Assembly: GCF_023065955.2 (NCBI RefSeq)
Contig: NW_026622763.1
Coordinates: forward strand, 81,449,299 to 81,513,298
From: Ursus arctos
Lineage: Eukaryota; Chordata; Mammalia; Carnivora; Ursidae
Direction of reading: 5' to 3'
Length of the DNA stretch: 64,000 nucleotides
The notes below the pieces were generated by a model. The model ran no database searches. It was not told where the DNA came from and saw nothing but the letters and a program-made list of their open reading frames with translations. Shown piece after piece: positions 48,201 to 59,161 of the stretch (position 1 is the stretch's first letter; the number at the start of each line of letters is the position of its first letter). The position numbers and the translations under genes are program-made.

Positions 48201-50079
48201 ATTAAGAGATTCTTGAGGTTTCTCTGACTGCTCCATATCTTGCTTGGATTGTTAAAGTAATAGGATTTCAATCATTCCAACCATCCATATCAAGTGTCAC
48301 TGCTGAGAAAGAAAGAAATGAAACGGATCATTTTTTTTTGAGATCCTAATTGAGAAAACTTATCATAACTGTTTACTGAGGATCTCATTTTGTTTATTGG
48401 GTAATGTCAAATGAAAACTAGAAGTAATACATTTTTTAAAGGGGAATTTGAATCTGCTATCTAACATCTAAAAATTTTTTCTAATTGTAATAAATACAAA
48501 AATACAAATTTAAGTAAACCAGATTCAACATTCATCCCACCCCGTGTCCTTTGGAATAGTGGTTCTTGGTCCATTTTCAACACCAGTATTATCAATCACT
48601 CTTCTCTTTTGTTCAAGAGTCAAATAGAAAATGAAGCTTTAAAAAGGCCATGGAAGGCATAGAAGCAGCAAGAAGAGGGGGGAAAATAGCAGCAATGGAA
48701 AACAGATGAACAGCAAGCATCGCATTCCTATGTAAAAGTCCTGGATGCCAATAGGTCTTATCAGGTTACACACCTCTAACCAAGGGAATCCATCAAACTT
48801 TGGACAGCAGATCAGTTCAAGGGCAAAACTGACACCTGGCCCTGTTCCCTACATGAAACCTAACCATTAATTTTAAAGTAGTTTCATTTATAATCATCTG
48901 GTAGTAACAAACTAGAAAGGAAGATGGTCAGTGGGTGAAGAACAACATTATTGTGAATCAGAAATGTGTGGTGATAGAAGACCGTCTGTGTTAAAAAATC
49001 AGGTTAATTAGTGTTATATTGGGATTCCACACCTAATCAATCTTAGATATCAAAATCCTTCAACTTTGGGACTTTTTATAGATATATAAGGTCAAAGGCA
49101 AAGCAGTGTCAAGGACAGAATATAGACCAAAGTCAGGAGGACTTTTACCAGCTCTTCCTCTGTAATTAGCTTTGGCCTTCCTCAAGCCAGCTCCTCTTTG
49201 GATTTTGGCTTCTCGTGATCAAATCTTGCTTGCCTAAGGGAAGCAAGTCATGAGGAAGATGGGATATACTACTCTGATCCCTCTGTCCATAGGAGTGCCA
49301 TGTCTCCAAGTATCTCAATTTCAGACTCTGGACTGCAGTTTCTGCCCAGTCTCCTAGATAAGGTCGCATGATACAAGTCTACATGGTTGTCCTTCAGGTA
49401 CTGAGGTAGACAAGTGTTGTTTCTACAGATTCTTTACTCCAGAAGTTAACAATGCCTTTCCTGATAAATCTAGGTCAGGATTCACAAACTCAAATACCTA
49501 CAGGGACCCAGAGGATCGCATGCATCAGTAAAATAGTCAAGGAATATGACTGTAGGGACTGGTGGGGACCGTGGTGAACACCTTCCCACAGTTTTCCATG
49601 AAATCCCTTATTTAAGGAGAAACCCAGCTTTCAGTAGTCTTCTGCTCAGCTACTCTTGCCCACACCACTCAGCCTAAATCTCTGCTCTTAACAAGAATCT
49701 TGTCACAAGAATGGAAATCTGCAGAGGCGGCACCATGAAATGTCACGCAGGAGACATAAGAACTATGACAAATCTACAAGAGCCTGGAGGTCTGGCACCA
49801 AGTTTTAAACTTTCCTTGGGCTAAAGCACAGTGTTTGGCATAATCAGCTGCTCGATAAATACTTCTTAAATGATTTTTAAAAAACCTTAGTTAAGAGTCA
49901 CTATTATCTCTCACTACATGCTCTTCTCTGGAGTGACTGGATCAGACTGGTAGATTGTCCAATAGGATAATGACCAGGAAGAAAGAACTCTTCTAGGATA
50001 ACCAGGTTACACCCACTTGAACTTTGCTGGCCTTTCATGGGGGAGAGGTACTATATCCTGTATAACTTTTAAATAACTT

Positions 50080-50420
50080 AACAATTATTTACTGAGCTTC
50101 TACTTTATACCAGATGCTTTGCTAGAGACTTCAGGGAACCCTAGGGTTCAGTATCTGCCTACAAGGTGCCCACAGCATAGTAGGGAAAGAGGGGTAGAAA
50201 TGCATATGATTAAAGATAACAAGGTATACGTGTGACTAGTAAATAGAGTGAACAAAGTGTTATGGCAACATAAGGAAGGAACAGTTCACTCTCCTGGAGA
50301 GGTCAGTGAAGGCCATGCGAAGAAATTACATGTGAGCCAGGCCTTGAAAAATAAGTGAGCTTTTGTCAAGTGGAGAAAGGGAGCCATGGCATTCTAGAAA
50401 GCGAATATGACATGAGCAAT
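50080..50420. repeat. Possible ancient LINE-like repeat
   Basis: TTTACTGAGCTTCTACTTTA, TACCAGATGCTTTGCTAGAG, CAGGCCTTGAAAAATAAGTG and GAGCCATGGCATTCTAGAAA follow the order of a common ancient mammalian repeat ('tactgagcacctactatgtgccag...'). Confidence 0.5.
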
Positions 50421-50903
50421 AGTGCAGACACATGAAAGCACCCCTGTGTGTTTGGAAAAGGATAAGCAGTTCTAGGGGTTCTGATGCATGGGGTACATGT
50501 GATAGGGCAGCAAGAAATGCATCTCCAGGGCCTAGAAAATGCCAAATATTTCTGGCTGATAATGCTCTGGCCTAGGAGCCTTCTTCCCACCCCCCCCACC
50601 CCCGCCCCAGCCCTCGTTGGCTCTGGCTTCAGCCTTTGTACTTATGACCAGCACTGGGTGTTTCTCTAGATGCTCAGTGGTAGTTCAGGGAAAGAGTAAG
50701 AGCTCAAAAGACAGCAGCGAGGCCTGGGGGTCACATTAATGCTGCCAAGTAATATTCCTGAACCTAAATGTTTTAAACAACCATCTGAGGCATTTTCCTT
50801 TTCAAATTTATACTCCTAATTTAAAGCACACATATAATACTCCTTAAAATGAGAACAAAAGAAGGCAGAAATTAATTTTACCCCTCCAAAAAAATCTTAG
50901 CCA

Positions 50904-50938
<35 letters not shown>

Positions 50939-53479
50939 ACGTAAAAAAAGCTACTGAATCAAGCACAGAATTAAATTCAGTCCTGAGTATCCTGGTAGCC
51001 AAGGCAAAAAGATCAACAATGAGTTAAGAAGTTCTCATCATCAAATAAAAGAAACATCAGCTCCTTAGAGACCAGTTGATCTGTGCGCACCAGATTTAAA
51101 GCCACAGGAGAAGAGGACAAGAAAATGCAGAAGAGAAGAAAGAACAAAGGAGGAAAAGAAATGATTTTAAACCATATCTCCCCCTCTTTTTTTTTTTTTA
51201 AAGGGCAAAATTCCGTCATTAAAAACCATCAAATGTTTTGGTGGTGAGGGGACCAAAGGTTCAGCGCCTGGATATGTTTTTCTCCTTTGTAGTCTCTCTC
51301 TGTTGATGTTTTTCTGGCTTTCTAAGCAAAGAGGAAACCTCACCCATTCCTGTAGACATGCATTTATGACCACATTCTCCTGGCCAATAACCCTCCGTGG
51401 CTCCTTGAGGCACTTCTCAAGGGTGGAGTGTCAGCAACTGGGTCTGGTTCTGAAGCTACTGCTCCTACTGCTCAGGTCGAACTCTGGCAAGTTCGGTGAG
51501 GGCTCCAGGGCAGAGCTAACTCATTAAGGACAAAATGTGCAGGCACATTTGACCTTTGGAAATCCAGCCCTGGTTGGAAGCTTCCAGATTCAAAACAAAA
51601 GCTCCAGGGCTGGAAAAAGAGTTGGAGGAAGCACGCTGTGAGTGCTGGGCCCATCCCCCACACATTCCCCAGTGACTGAGAGGCTCGCAAAATCAATAGA
51701 GCAGCATTATTAACTTTGCAATATCATAAGAGAAGTCTTCGCTCTCTGCCTGGGTGGAGAGAGAAGACAGGGAGAAACAGGCTGGCTCCAAGGGAAAGGA
51801 TGCTTCATTAAAGTCTTAACTCTGGGGAGGCAGTTGCCACGTAAGCTCAACAGACGAACCTGGTGCTGACAGCCTCCCATAGAAATGTTGCCCTTGGTTG
51901 AGGAGTTAGAGTGAAAGAAAGTACAGTGGGACGGAGCAGGGTCTGCATGGCAAAGAGTTTCTGTACGGACAGACTTCCAAAAGGTCATGTCAGGGGGCTA
52001 ACCTAAGACAAAACATTCAGATGTGATAGTCTTTCATCTGCAGTCTCGAATTTCAAAGCATCCCATTGTTGCTAATTTTTCACTCAGTTTTCCTGGGACA
52101 CTACCAAAAGTACCAAAATAAACGTGCTAGGTGTTTCCACCAAAAGAAAATACGGAGGTATTGTTATACCTGAATGGAAATGAAACCACCGACTCTTTCC
52201 TTGTGTCCCCTCTGATTTGCCAAGGACTCCCACCCAGCTGGGTCACCACTGCCCACTCACAGGTCAAATGACCCAATTCCACTGCCTCTAGCACCAATTC
52301 AGTGTCACCAACAAATCTTGTGCACACCGACCAAGGAGGGGTTCATCTCATCTTTCCCTTCCTAGGATATATGCCTTGGTCTCTCCTTTATCCTGCCACT
52401 GTCCCTCAACAGTGACAGTAACTGGCATTACAAGGCTGCAAACTGGCAGACATTAAAGGTAAACTACATTTTCAGATATATCTTCATCCCAAAGTCTTTC
52501 CTCCAATCATGCAGATTGAGCAAATGTCTTATCTTTGTAAAGTCCTTATTGCCACCAGCTTCTCCAATTCTAGATAGTAGGTTAAGCAGCCCCTGTTGCA
52601 AACCATACCTACATCAATTCCAACCATTTGCTGTTAAAGAAGTATCACACTTGTCAGAAAGGTTTTTTCCCTTTAACCACATACCAAGCCAAAACCAGAC
52701 AAATACAGCTTAATACATTTATTGATACTATTCACATCACTCAACATGGGACAATGGCAACTTGCCAATCACTCCTGGGACAGAACTTAAGGAAAGAAAT
52801 GCTCATCATACCTCTATTTTTGAAAACTGGCACCAACTTATGACCATAAGCCACCTCCTGGGTTTATGTATACAGACTGCATTACAAAGGATGTGCAGTA
52901 AAATCATAAAGGCCTCCACCGACACACATAGTCAAAATCTCTTGCCTGCCACGATTTGCTCTGTGACATGAAAAGACTCTTAACTCTTCCTTTCCTTTAC
53001 TTCCCTTATTTTCTTTTCTGTGTGAGGAATAACATCAATACATTGGAAAAGAAGTTAAGGTTACAAATGAACCTTTAACCAGTAATACATTTGCTCAACG
53101 CCAACAATATCTATAGAATACAGAATGTGATTATTTCTTTACTTAGCAAGACTAAAACTCCAGCCACAAAAAACATAGCAAGGAAGTTATAAACCCAAGA
53201 GACTAGTAGTAAATGAAATAAAAGTATCTAAAGGTTCTAAGTTTTGTCAACCCCAAATGTCTGTTCCATTTTAGATTCCTTTTGAGTGGTAACTGTAAAC
53301 TTCTAGGAAAATGTTTTGAGAACATTTGGGGGAAGTATATAAAAGAGCTGTGAGATGAACAGGAAAATTCCTTGACTCTTTCAGATGTGACTGGGGAAGT
53401 CACTAAAGAAATATTCTCTCTTGGCATCCTGTTCTTTTCCTTATATTTCCGTCACGATGCATACTTCTGGGTGTATTTA
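50421..53479. other. Intron 1, mostly unannotated
   Basis: Contains the (AAAT)n tract. No gene, SINE or L1 recognised. Confidence 0.4.
50901..50940 (+). repeat. (AAAT)n microsatellite
   Basis: About nine AAAT units. No SINE body is attached. Confidence 0.93.
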
Positions 53480-53592
53480 TCTTCTGGGTCCGCTGCTAGA
53501 CTCTAAACTCCACAAAAGCAGGGACAATGTCTACCTGGGTCACTACTGTATCCTCAGCACCTAGCTCAGTGCTTAGCGTATAGAAAGCCCTC
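53480..53592 (+). mobile_element. L2 LINE 3' end
   Basis: CTAAACTCCACAAAAGCAGG, GACAATGTCTACCTGG, TGTATCCTCAGCACCTAGCT and CAGTGCTTAGCG are the standard terminal L2 landmarks. Confidence 0.75.
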
Positions 53593-53639
53593 AGAAAAAA
53601 GGAAGGGAAGGAGAAAGAGAGGGAGGAATTAAATGTATG

Positions 53640-53830
53640 AACTAAAGAGAACCGGAAGAGTGATGTCATCAAGATGGCAACAAGGGTCATTCTTGACTTC
53701 ACTCCCTCTCATAAGATGAGCAACTAGCAACTATTCATAAACAAGACACCACTGAGAAACTCCTAAAGAAAGAGAACCCCCCCCAAAAATAAATCACAGA
53801 AATGACGCACAGCTACAAAATTAAGCACTC
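53640..53830 (+). mobile_element. Possible L1 5' region fragment
   Basis: TGATGTCATCAAGATGGCAA followed by CTTGACTTCACTCCCTCTCA resembles the 'AAGATGGC' start of a LINE-1 5' region. Recognition is weak and based only on resemblance. Confidence 0.35.
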
Positions 53831-54595
53831 TCTACTTCCTTCTCAATAATTTCAATGGTTTATTACGTACTAGTAGGATTATCCTAAAGTCTCCATCCCT
53901 TGTTGATGGATGACATACTCTGATCAGCAAGGCCAGTTGACTTCAGGGACTAGGAGTGAGTTCTGTTCTGATGTGAAGTAGCCAAGAAGAGGTAGGTGGA
54001 CAGGTGGACACATAAAGGACAAAGTAGTCCCCATAGCCAGAGGGTTTTAGAGACACGGGATTCTTCTGTTCTCTTTTCTCCACCTATACCACTCTTCCAT
54101 TAAGGTTGCTGGTCTATAGTTCTCAAATTCTTCCCATTTTTACTCACAGGTGAGGTTGGTGGAATTCAAAACCCCCTAGAACCAAACACACCTTGGGTCA
54201 CTCCCCTTCCCTGACTACTCCCAGTCTCTCTCTTACCTATCAGGGCCAAGGATAAGGGGACCCTTGATCCCTTCCCCTGAGTCAGAAAGACCAATGTAAA
54301 AACATCCCTGATGTTTTCTTTCCTGCACCCTGAGACCTCCCCCTTGCTTCGTGGGGCTCCTTCCTCCCCTCCTCTGAAGGTATGCTGCTCCCTCTTCGTC
54401 AGACTTCATTCTGGGTAGGGGGAAGACTTTCCCTTGTTCCTTGTTTTCCTGAGGGCCTTCCGTCCCCAGAAATAAATATCTCCCAGAATATCCTGGAAGC
54501 AAAGCTTACAAATTTCCTTTTACTTTCTTTATTCACTCCTGCTCAGGAAAGAAAGTAATTGGTGATAATGGAAGGAAAAACAAAGAAAGAAAAAA

Positions 54596-54692
54596 GTAGA
54601 GAAGAGAAGAGAAGAGAAGAGAAGTGAGAAAAGGAGAAGAGAAGAGAAGAGAAGAGAAGAGAAGAGAAGAGAAGAGAAGAGAAGGGAAGGGA
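54596..54692 (+). repeat. (GAGAA)n microsatellite
   Basis: Pentamer GAGAA repeated with one interruption (GTGAGAAAAG), ending at the SINE head at 54693. Confidence 0.92.
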
Positions 54693-54862
54693 AGACCTGG
54701 GTGGCTCAGTCAGTTGAGTGTCTGCCTTCGGCTTGGGTCATGATCACAGGGTTCTGGGATCCAGTCCTGAGTCAGGCTCCTTGATCAGCGAGGAGCCTGC
54801 TTCTCCCCCCAGCTTGTGCTCTCTCTCTTTCTCTCTTGCCAACAAATAAATAAATAAAATCT
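54693..54862 (+). mobile_element. Carnivore tRNA-Lys SINE within a purine microsatellite
   Basis: SINE lacking its first few bases (starts at ACCTGGGTGGCTCAGTCAGT), with CTTCGGCTTGGGTCATGATC and CAAATAAATAAATAAAATCT. A (GAGAA)n tract ends exactly at its head and a (GAAA)n tract grows from its tail, so target-site duplications cannot be read. Confidence 0.92.
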
Positions 54863-54864
54863 GA

Positions 54865-54904
<40 letters not shown>

Positions 54905-54966
54905 AAACAAAAGAAAAGAAGAGGAAGGGAAGGGAGGGGAAAAGGAAAAGAGAAGAGAAAGGAAAA
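54863..54966 (+). repeat. (GAAA)n and purine-rich tract from a SINE tail
   Basis: About ten GAAA units grow directly from the SINE tail and then decay to mixed GGAA/GAGA purines. Confidence 0.9.
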
Positions 54967-55224
54967 ACAGTGCAGTGCTCACTCACCTCTCTTCACCCTG
55001 ACCCCTCCCTGGAGGGCTTGACTCTATCCCCTGCCATGTGGGAAGCACCCTGGAGACAGGTAGGCCTGGGGAATCCTAGTGAATTGCTGTTTGTGGATCA
55101 TATACTTTCCTGGATGGGTCCACCCCTAAGCTAGCAGGAGGTGGGGATAGGGTAAATATTGGGAAGCCAGAATGAAATGGCCCTTCCCAACTGGGTCTAA
55201 ATCCAGTTTTATCAATGATAAATC

Positions 55225-55225
55225 T

Positions 55226-55269
<44 letters not shown>

Positions 55270-55275
55270 TTTTAT
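55225..55275 (+). repeat. (TTTA)n microsatellite from a SINE tail
   Basis: About eleven TTTA units directly joined to the tail of the reverse SINE at 55276. Confidence 0.93.
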
Positions 55276-55466
55276 TCTAAAGATTTTATTTATGTATTTG
55301 ACAGAGAGAGAGACAGTGAGAAAGGAACACAAGCAGGGGGAGTGGGAGAGGGAGAAGCAGGCTTCCTGCTGAGCAGGGAGCCCAACGCGGGGCTCCATCC
55401 CAGGGCCCTGGGATCATGACCTGAGCCAAAGGCAGATGCTTAACGACTGAGCCACCCCAGCACCCC
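55276..55466 (-). mobile_element. Carnivore tRNA-Lys SINE (SINEC), reverse
   Basis: Reverse SINE with CTAAAGATTTTATTTATGTA, then ACACAAGCAGGGGGAGTGGG, ending GACTGAGCCACCCCAGCACC. Its tail expanded into the adjoining (TTTA)n microsatellite (55225-55275). Flanks GATAAATCT and CATAAACCT may be a short target-site duplication. Confidence 0.93.
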
Positions 55467-56154
55467 ATAAACCTGATATTTAACCTCTGTCTCTCTGGTT
55501 CTTATATCTATTTTCTCAAACAGGTTAGGGAGGGGAGAAGTGGGCTTCATTTACTGGCTGCATTAACAGAACAGCATTTGTGCTATAATTATAAACAATT
55601 GTTAACAGTCCAAATTATTGATCCTCCCAAGAAGCTTGGTAACTTTTAAACTAACATATAAAACTTAAAAATATATATATATAATGAAGAACACATAAGT
55701 GGCCCATTATTCCATTACCTGGATTGCTCTTAAAAAAAATGAAAGTAATGAACATATGTGAAAGCAAAAATATTTAAATGGAACAGAAAGAGTATAAAAA
55801 GTAAAAATTTCCCTTTCCTCACCCCCGAGCACCCTCTCCTCCTCTCCCCCAAACTGTCAACAAGTACTTATATATATCCTTTTATTTGAAATGCTAAGTA
55901 TATCAGCATGTATAATAGACATTTTTATTCTCTTTCTTCTCTTTTACACAGAAGATAATTGGCTTTTCATTTTAACAGACAAGAGACCCCAGTTGCAAAG
56001 AGGCTGGGGGGGGGAGGTCTGGAGTCCTTCTAGCTTGCCACTCTACCCCCACCCATAGTTCCCTCCACCACCACCCCTTTTCTAGGTGTTTTCTCCTCCC
56101 ACACCCACCCCATTTCCTCAGAGCAAATGCCTCAGAAGGAACCAAGCCATCACT

Positions 56155-56282
56155 GGATAACTATATAATAACATGTCGCCATTGGGGGAAGCTGGGTAGA
56201 AGGTGAATGGGACTCTGAATTATTTTTGCAACTCGCTGTTGAGTCTGTAATTATTTCAAAATAAAAAGTGTGTTTAAAAGGG
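56155..56282 (+). mobile_element. Old L1M 3' end
   Basis: Contains CATTGGGGGAAGCTGGGTAG, TTTTTGCAACTCGCTG and TCAAAATAAAAAGTGTGTTT, the signature end of old mammalian L1M elements. Edges are approximate. Confidence 0.6.
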
Positions 56283-58109
56283 AAAATAAGTCAGTGCCTG
56301 ATAGAGAAAGCCACAGCAGAGGAATGCTCAAGCAGGAGGAGGAGGAGGAAACGACAATGACCAAGCTCTCTGATAACATAATGTGCTGAAGGCCAACATC
56401 AGCCCCTGGCCCCTGCTGCCTGCACAGTGTCCTCTGGCCGGGGCTGTAGATCAGCCAGCTCTTGAAATGTTTTAGGACTGGTTTGATTTTCTTTAAAAAA
56501 CAAAACAGTGTTTTCCAATAAAGCTATTTGTTGTGAACTTGAAAATGTTACCACTAGATCTGAAGCATTTTATGTTGTCTTTTTTTTTAATAGTTGAATG
56601 TGTTTCTACTCTCTTCTAAAAAAAATCAAAACTAAACCTTAAAAGTACATAAATATTTAATTTTGCAGAGAAAGGTATGGCTCTCCAGATGGGGAGTCCG
56701 TCCAATTCGTGATCTCAAGCATTTTATGGCCACACTTCCCTGCAAATCACACTGATGGCAAAAACCCAGCTGCATACTCAAGTGTCTTGTCACATTCCTG
56801 ACCCCAGAATCAAATTTCTCACGTGGGAGGTTGAGCCAAAGCGATGTCCTCACAAATCCCTACAGAAGTGGGTTGAGAGGCTGACATTCCTGTCCCTCTT
56901 CATCTCCACTTTTCCTTGAAAGTCTGGAGCTAGAGCAAACTAGAAGCTGTGAGCTTCAGGGACCTCATCCCACTCTACCTACTGTGAGGGGAGAGCTGTG
57001 TCTGCGATCTGACTCAGAAGACAGAGCAAGAGAGGCCCGGGCCAAGCCACCACACAGGCTATTCCCCAGGGTCATCCCAGGTGCAAACTTCTACTAATGG
57101 ATATAGAAAGACAGAGCCAGTCCACCCCCAAAGAGATGAACAAAACTCTGGTGGCTCCTTATAGACAGAGATCCAGATGTGCCCACATTTCCACCAGTGC
57201 TCCAGGTGAGGCAGTATGCAAGCAGAACTTTGGACCTGACACGCTGGCCTCCTAAGTCCTCATCAATACGGCGCCTATCTTAAGTAGCATGGAGATCTCA
57301 GCATCCTTAGTGGAGTCAGTGTGTTCCTCATCAGAGAGACCAACCTCCCTTCTTATCTACAGTTACCTCCTACTAGGGTTGCCTTAGGCTGGGATAAGAG
57401 TTCATATTCCAGACAGCACACGTGGTGCTGTCACTCCAATCCCTATGTGACATAAGCTGGGTTTCCCTGGAAGTCAAGCTAAGAGGTCATGGTAAGTCTA
57501 GGACTTCCTACCCAGGTAAGTCCCCATCTTCTTATCATCTAACAACATGTGACAGTACATTGTTAATGAGTCATTTTAGCCACATAGACTTCCACTTTCA
57601 GAAGCAAACTGTCCCCAGAATTCTCACTTCTACACAAACCCCAAACTTCCTTCATCCTTGGGTACTAACACACACTCACACACAAACACACACACACACA
57701 CACACACACACAACTGTTTCATGCATGGTAAAATACTTTAAATTTTTTAAATGTATCTAAAAAAATTAAGCCAAATATGCTATCTTTATCCAGAAGGTTT
57801 GATATGCCATAGACCATAAACAAAATTTACTTTTTCAAAATTAATGCAAAAGCTAACACACACACATGCACACACACAAGAAATGTCCCCACTTTTTAGA
57901 CAACCAGTAGGAAAATGTTTTCCAAGTGCTGTGAGTATGTCACAAGTAACAGCCCTATTGGAACAAATAAAAAGCTACTATATTTCTGCTCAGAAAACTG
58001 AACAGAAATCATAAGGAGGAAGAAAGCCAGCAAGAAGTGCTAGTTTAAGGCTTGAAACAAAAGCCTTCCCTACCACAGAGTAGAAAACAATAACATCATA
58101 TAGCATGTG
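56283..58109. other. Intron 1, unannotated apart from AC repeats
   Basis: No gene or transposon recognised. Contains two AC-rich microsatellites. Confidence 0.4.
57666..57713 (+). repeat. (AC)n microsatellite
   Basis: AC run with early TC and AA interruptions. A smaller relative (ACACACACATGCACACACAC) lies at about 57857-57879. Confidence 0.93.
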
Positions 58110-58290
58110 ACAGTTTACAAGTCACTTTCACATCCATATATCATTTGATTATAACAGTCCTATTATTACAATCCCCACATTGCAGATGGGAAAATGCAGT
58201 TTAGCAATTTGCCCTGGTTTATACTTACAAAGTCAGGACAAAATTTCAGGTTTTCTGACTCCAAATCCCTTGAATTCTCTACCACACCAG
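58110..58290 (-). mobile_element. MIR-like ancient SINE, reverse
   Basis: AACAGTCCTATTATTACAAT, CCCCACATTGCAGATGGGAA and TTTCTGACTCCAAATCCCTT follow reversed MIR order. Diverged. Confidence 0.6.
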
Positions 58291-58564
58291 TATTTCTCAA
58301 ACTTAATTTTCATTCCACCTCTATGCATTTTTACCAAATCAACATTCCGTCTGTACAATCATTTCCCTATCATTTTCTTTTTTAATTGCCTCACTAAGGC
58401 ATTATGTATTAAGGTTGCATATATCTTAAAATACTTTTCCTGTAAATGTCTACCCATAAAAGATAACCATAAAATTAAAAACAACAAACCAAAATGATAT
58501 TATTAACTTTTAGCTGATGTTTGCCCGCCAGAAGCTCTGGGTCTGAGATCTGTTCTCTCTTTAT

Positions 58565-58695
58565 GAGAAGAAGAGGAAGATGAAGAAGGAGAAGAAGAGG
58601 AAGAAGAAGGAGGAGGAGGAGGAAGAGAGAGAAAGTGAGAAAGCAAAAAAGCAAAAAGAGAAGATGAAGAAGGAGGAAGAAAAGAAGGAAAGATT
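58565..58695 (+). repeat. (GAA/GGA)n polypurine tract
   Basis: About 130 bp almost entirely of A and G (GAAGAAGGAGAAGAAGAGGA, later GGAGGAGGAGGAAGAGAGAG). The serine-rich open frame on the other strand is an artefact of this composition. Confidence 0.9.
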
Positions 58696-58920
58696 ATCAA
58701 GCCTTTGGTGTTAAAGACATACTATCACAAAGCTGAGTCTTTCTCCTTGAGTTAGTCACAAGGATAGGGGGAAAAAAAAACCTGGAAAGGGAAAAATACT
58801 GCCTCCCATGGTAATTTGTTTTACTGGACACTGCGCTCTTGAAGCTTAAGAAGTGCAGTCCACCCTTTGAGAGGCATTGCCTTGAACCATGCTGCACCAT
58901 GCATTGTGTTAACATGAGAA

Positions 58921-59161
58921 TCAGAGGGGGAGACAAACCATGGGAGACTATGGACTCCTGGAAACAAACTGAGGGTTTCAGAGGGGAGAGGGGTGAGGGG
59001 ATGGGCTAGCCCGGTGATGGGTATTAAGGAGGGCACGTATCGCATGGAGCACTGGTGTTATATGCAAACAATGAATCATGGAACACTACATCAAAAACTA
59101 AGGATGTACTGTATGGTGACTAACGTAACATAATGAAAAAATTTTTTTCATTAAAAAAAAA
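58921..59161 (+). mobile_element. L1 LINE 3' UTR fragment, 5'-truncated
   Basis: Same 3' UTR as the L1 at 30.6-31.2 kb: GGAAACAAACTGAGGGTTTC, TGGGTATTAAGGAGGGCACG, AATCATGGAACACTACATCA, then an A-rich tail. No ORF2 remains. Target-site duplications are not clear. Confidence 0.94.

Larger units (their letters stand above)
43567..50079. other. Intron 1, mostly unannotated
   Basis: Only the (GAAT)n tract, the L2 piece at 45.0-45.3 kb and short GT-rich sequence at 46190-46216 are recognised. A weak MIR/L2-like end lies at about 49820-49870 (GCACAGTGTTTGGCATAATC). Confidence 0.4.

Noticed and set aside
58503..58700. Serine-rich open frame on the minus strand
   Set aside because: Pure product of the GAA/GGA polypurine tract on the other strand.
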